Source: Bacillota bacterium (GTDB lineage Bacteria; Bacillota; Bacilli; Thermoactinomycetales; DSM-44946). From it: a DNA stretch of 5,185 nucleotides. The notes beneath the pieces are model-generated. The model was not told the DNA's origin. It ran no database searches and was given only the letters and a program-made list of their open reading frames with translations. The stretch lies in contig JAJYSD010000134.1 in the NCBI GenBank assembly GCA_021793745.1, positions 1-5,185 on the forward strand. The letters run 5' to 3'. Both the position numbers and the translations under genes were made by a program. Shown one piece after another: positions 4,153 through 5,185 of this stretch. Positions within the stretch are counted from its first letter, which is position 1; the number at the start of each line of letters is the position of its first letter.

Positions 4153-5185
4153 ATGGCCGCCAGGGACGGGTATGAGTCGGCAAAAAAGAAATACGAACGG
4201 TGGGGCATCGATGTCGATCGGGCCCTTGAACAGCTGGAGAGGGTTTCGATTTCCATCCATTGCTGGCAGGGGGATGATGTGGAGGGGTTTGAAGTGAACC
4301 GGCGGGAATTGTCCGGGGGAATCAGCGTGACCGGCCATTATCCGGGCAAGGCGAGATCGCCCGAGGAATTGAGGAGCGACTTGGAAAAAGCCTTATCGCT
4401 GATCCCGGGGAAACATCGTGTCAACCTGCACGCCATCTATGCGGAAACCGGCGGCGAGGCGGTCGACCGGGACCAGCTGGAGCCGAGACATTTTGAAAAT
4501 TGGGTCCGTTGGGCCAAAAAGCTCGGGATCGGTTTGGACTTCAATCCCACGCTGTTTTCCCACGAAAAGGCTGCGGACGGTTTGACGCTGGCCCATCCGA
4601 ACGAGGAGATCCGGGAGTTTTGGATCCGGCACTGTATCGCCAGCCGGCGGATCGGCGAGTATTTCGGACGGGAATTGGGCACACCGGCTTTGACGAATAT
4701 CTGGATTCCGGATGGATATAAGGATATTCCCAGCGATCGCCTGACCCCCCGGAAAAGGCTGAAGGAATCCCTGGATGCGATTTTTGCAGTAGCGATCGAT
4801 GAGCGGTACAATAGGGATTCGCTGGAGAGCAAATTGTTTGGGATCGGATCGGAAGCGTATGTGGTCGGATCCCACGAATTTTACCTGGCCTATGCCTTGA
4901 AAAATAACAAGGTCTGTTTGCTGGATACCGGACATTTCCACCCGACGGAGACGGTCTCCAACAAGATCTCCGCGATCCTTCTGTTCAGCGATCAGCTGGC
5001 GCTCCACGTGTCGCGGCCCGTGCGGTGGGATAGCGACCATGTGGTCATCTGGGATGATGAATTGCGGGAGATCGCCTTGGAAATCGTCCGCAATGACGCC
5101 CTGGACCGGGTATTGATCGGGCTCGACTTTTTCGATGCCAGCATCAACCGCATCGCGGCCTGGACGATCGGCACGCGCAGCATGT
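4153..5185 (+). CDS. rhaA: L-rhamnose isomerase RhaA, N-terminal 344 residues (cut by window edge)
   Basis: RhaA converts L-rhamnose to L-rhamnulose, a manganese-dependent aldose-ketose isomerase of the TIM-barrel fold acting as a cytoplasmic tetramer. The reading frame is unbroken from [20 protein letters not shown] to the window edge. Family landmarks are [98 protein letters not shown] and [20 protein letters not shown]. The metal ligands His261, Asp293 and Asp295 correspond to E. coli His262, Asp294 and Asp296. Known family members are about 420 residues, so some 75 remain beyond the edge. It follows rhaB by 36 bp with its own strong ribosome site, and no terminator is seen between them, so it belongs to the same operon. 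Unlike the three genes before it, it shows no frameshift or lost key residue. Confidence 0.97.
   Translation, partial: MAARDGYESAKKKYERWGIDVDRALEQLERVSISIHCWQGDDVEGFEVNRRELSGGISVTGHYPGKARSPEELRSDLEKALSLIPGKHRVNLHAIYAETGGEAVDRDQLEPRHFENWVRWAKKLGIGLDFNPTLFSHEKAADGLTLAHPNEEIREFWIRHCIASRRIGEYFGRELGTPALTNIWIPDGYKDIPSDRLTPRKRLKESLDAIFAVAIDERYNRDSLESKLFGIGSEAYVVGSHEFYLAYALKNNKVCLLDTGHFHPTETVSNKISAILLFSDQLALHVSRPVRWDSDHVVIWDDELREIALEIVRNDALDRVLIGLDFFDASINRIAAWTIGTRSM

Overview
The window is a carbohydrate-catabolism locus for L-rhamnose. It probably comes from a moderately GC-rich, possibly thermophilic member of the Bacillales. Three things suggest this: strong G-rich Shine-Dalgarno sequences, a CcpA-type cre site, and Bacillus-like RhaA, RhaB and RhaM proteins. 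The genus cannot be fixed from sequence alone.

Layout: a DeoR-family regulator (1-423, minus strand, cut by the left edge) is divergent from a rightward operon. The operon runs rhaM (L-rhamnose mutarotase, 1048-1360), a sugar-porter-type MFS transporter (1375-2711), rhaB (L-rhamnulokinase, 2708-4116) and rhaA (L-rhamnose isomerase, from 4153, cut by the right edge). The genes are tightly packed: 14 bp between rhaM and the transporter, a 4-bp ATGA overlap between the transporter and rhaB, and 36 bp before rhaA. The expected pathway is uptake of L-rhamnose by the MFS protein, anomer interconversion by RhaM, isomerisation to L-rhamnulose by RhaA and phosphorylation by RhaB. The aldolase that would finish the pathway is not in the window.

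The 624-bp divergent intergenic region (424-1047) is rich in candidate control elements. It holds a likely deoR promoter and two candidate rightward promoters that share a 14/16-identical palindrome plus -35 module. It also holds three CAAATAAAC-type A-rich tracts, a cre site overlapping the start of the downstream promoter, several inverted repeats and a possible 28-residue hydrophobic small ORF.

The most striking oddity is that rhaM (twice), the transporter (once) and rhaB (once) are each broken by an apparent single-base loss in or next to a short homopolymer, while deoR and rhaA read through cleanly. Restoring one base at each site gives proteins of normal family length (104, 445 and 469 residues). 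This is either sequencing/assembly error or genuine decay. In rhaM, replacement of several conserved aromatic residues favours genuine decay. I see no mobile element, CRISPR, tRNA or rRNA, and no evidence for a wholly new system; the novelty, if any, lies in the control region and the fate of the broken genes.
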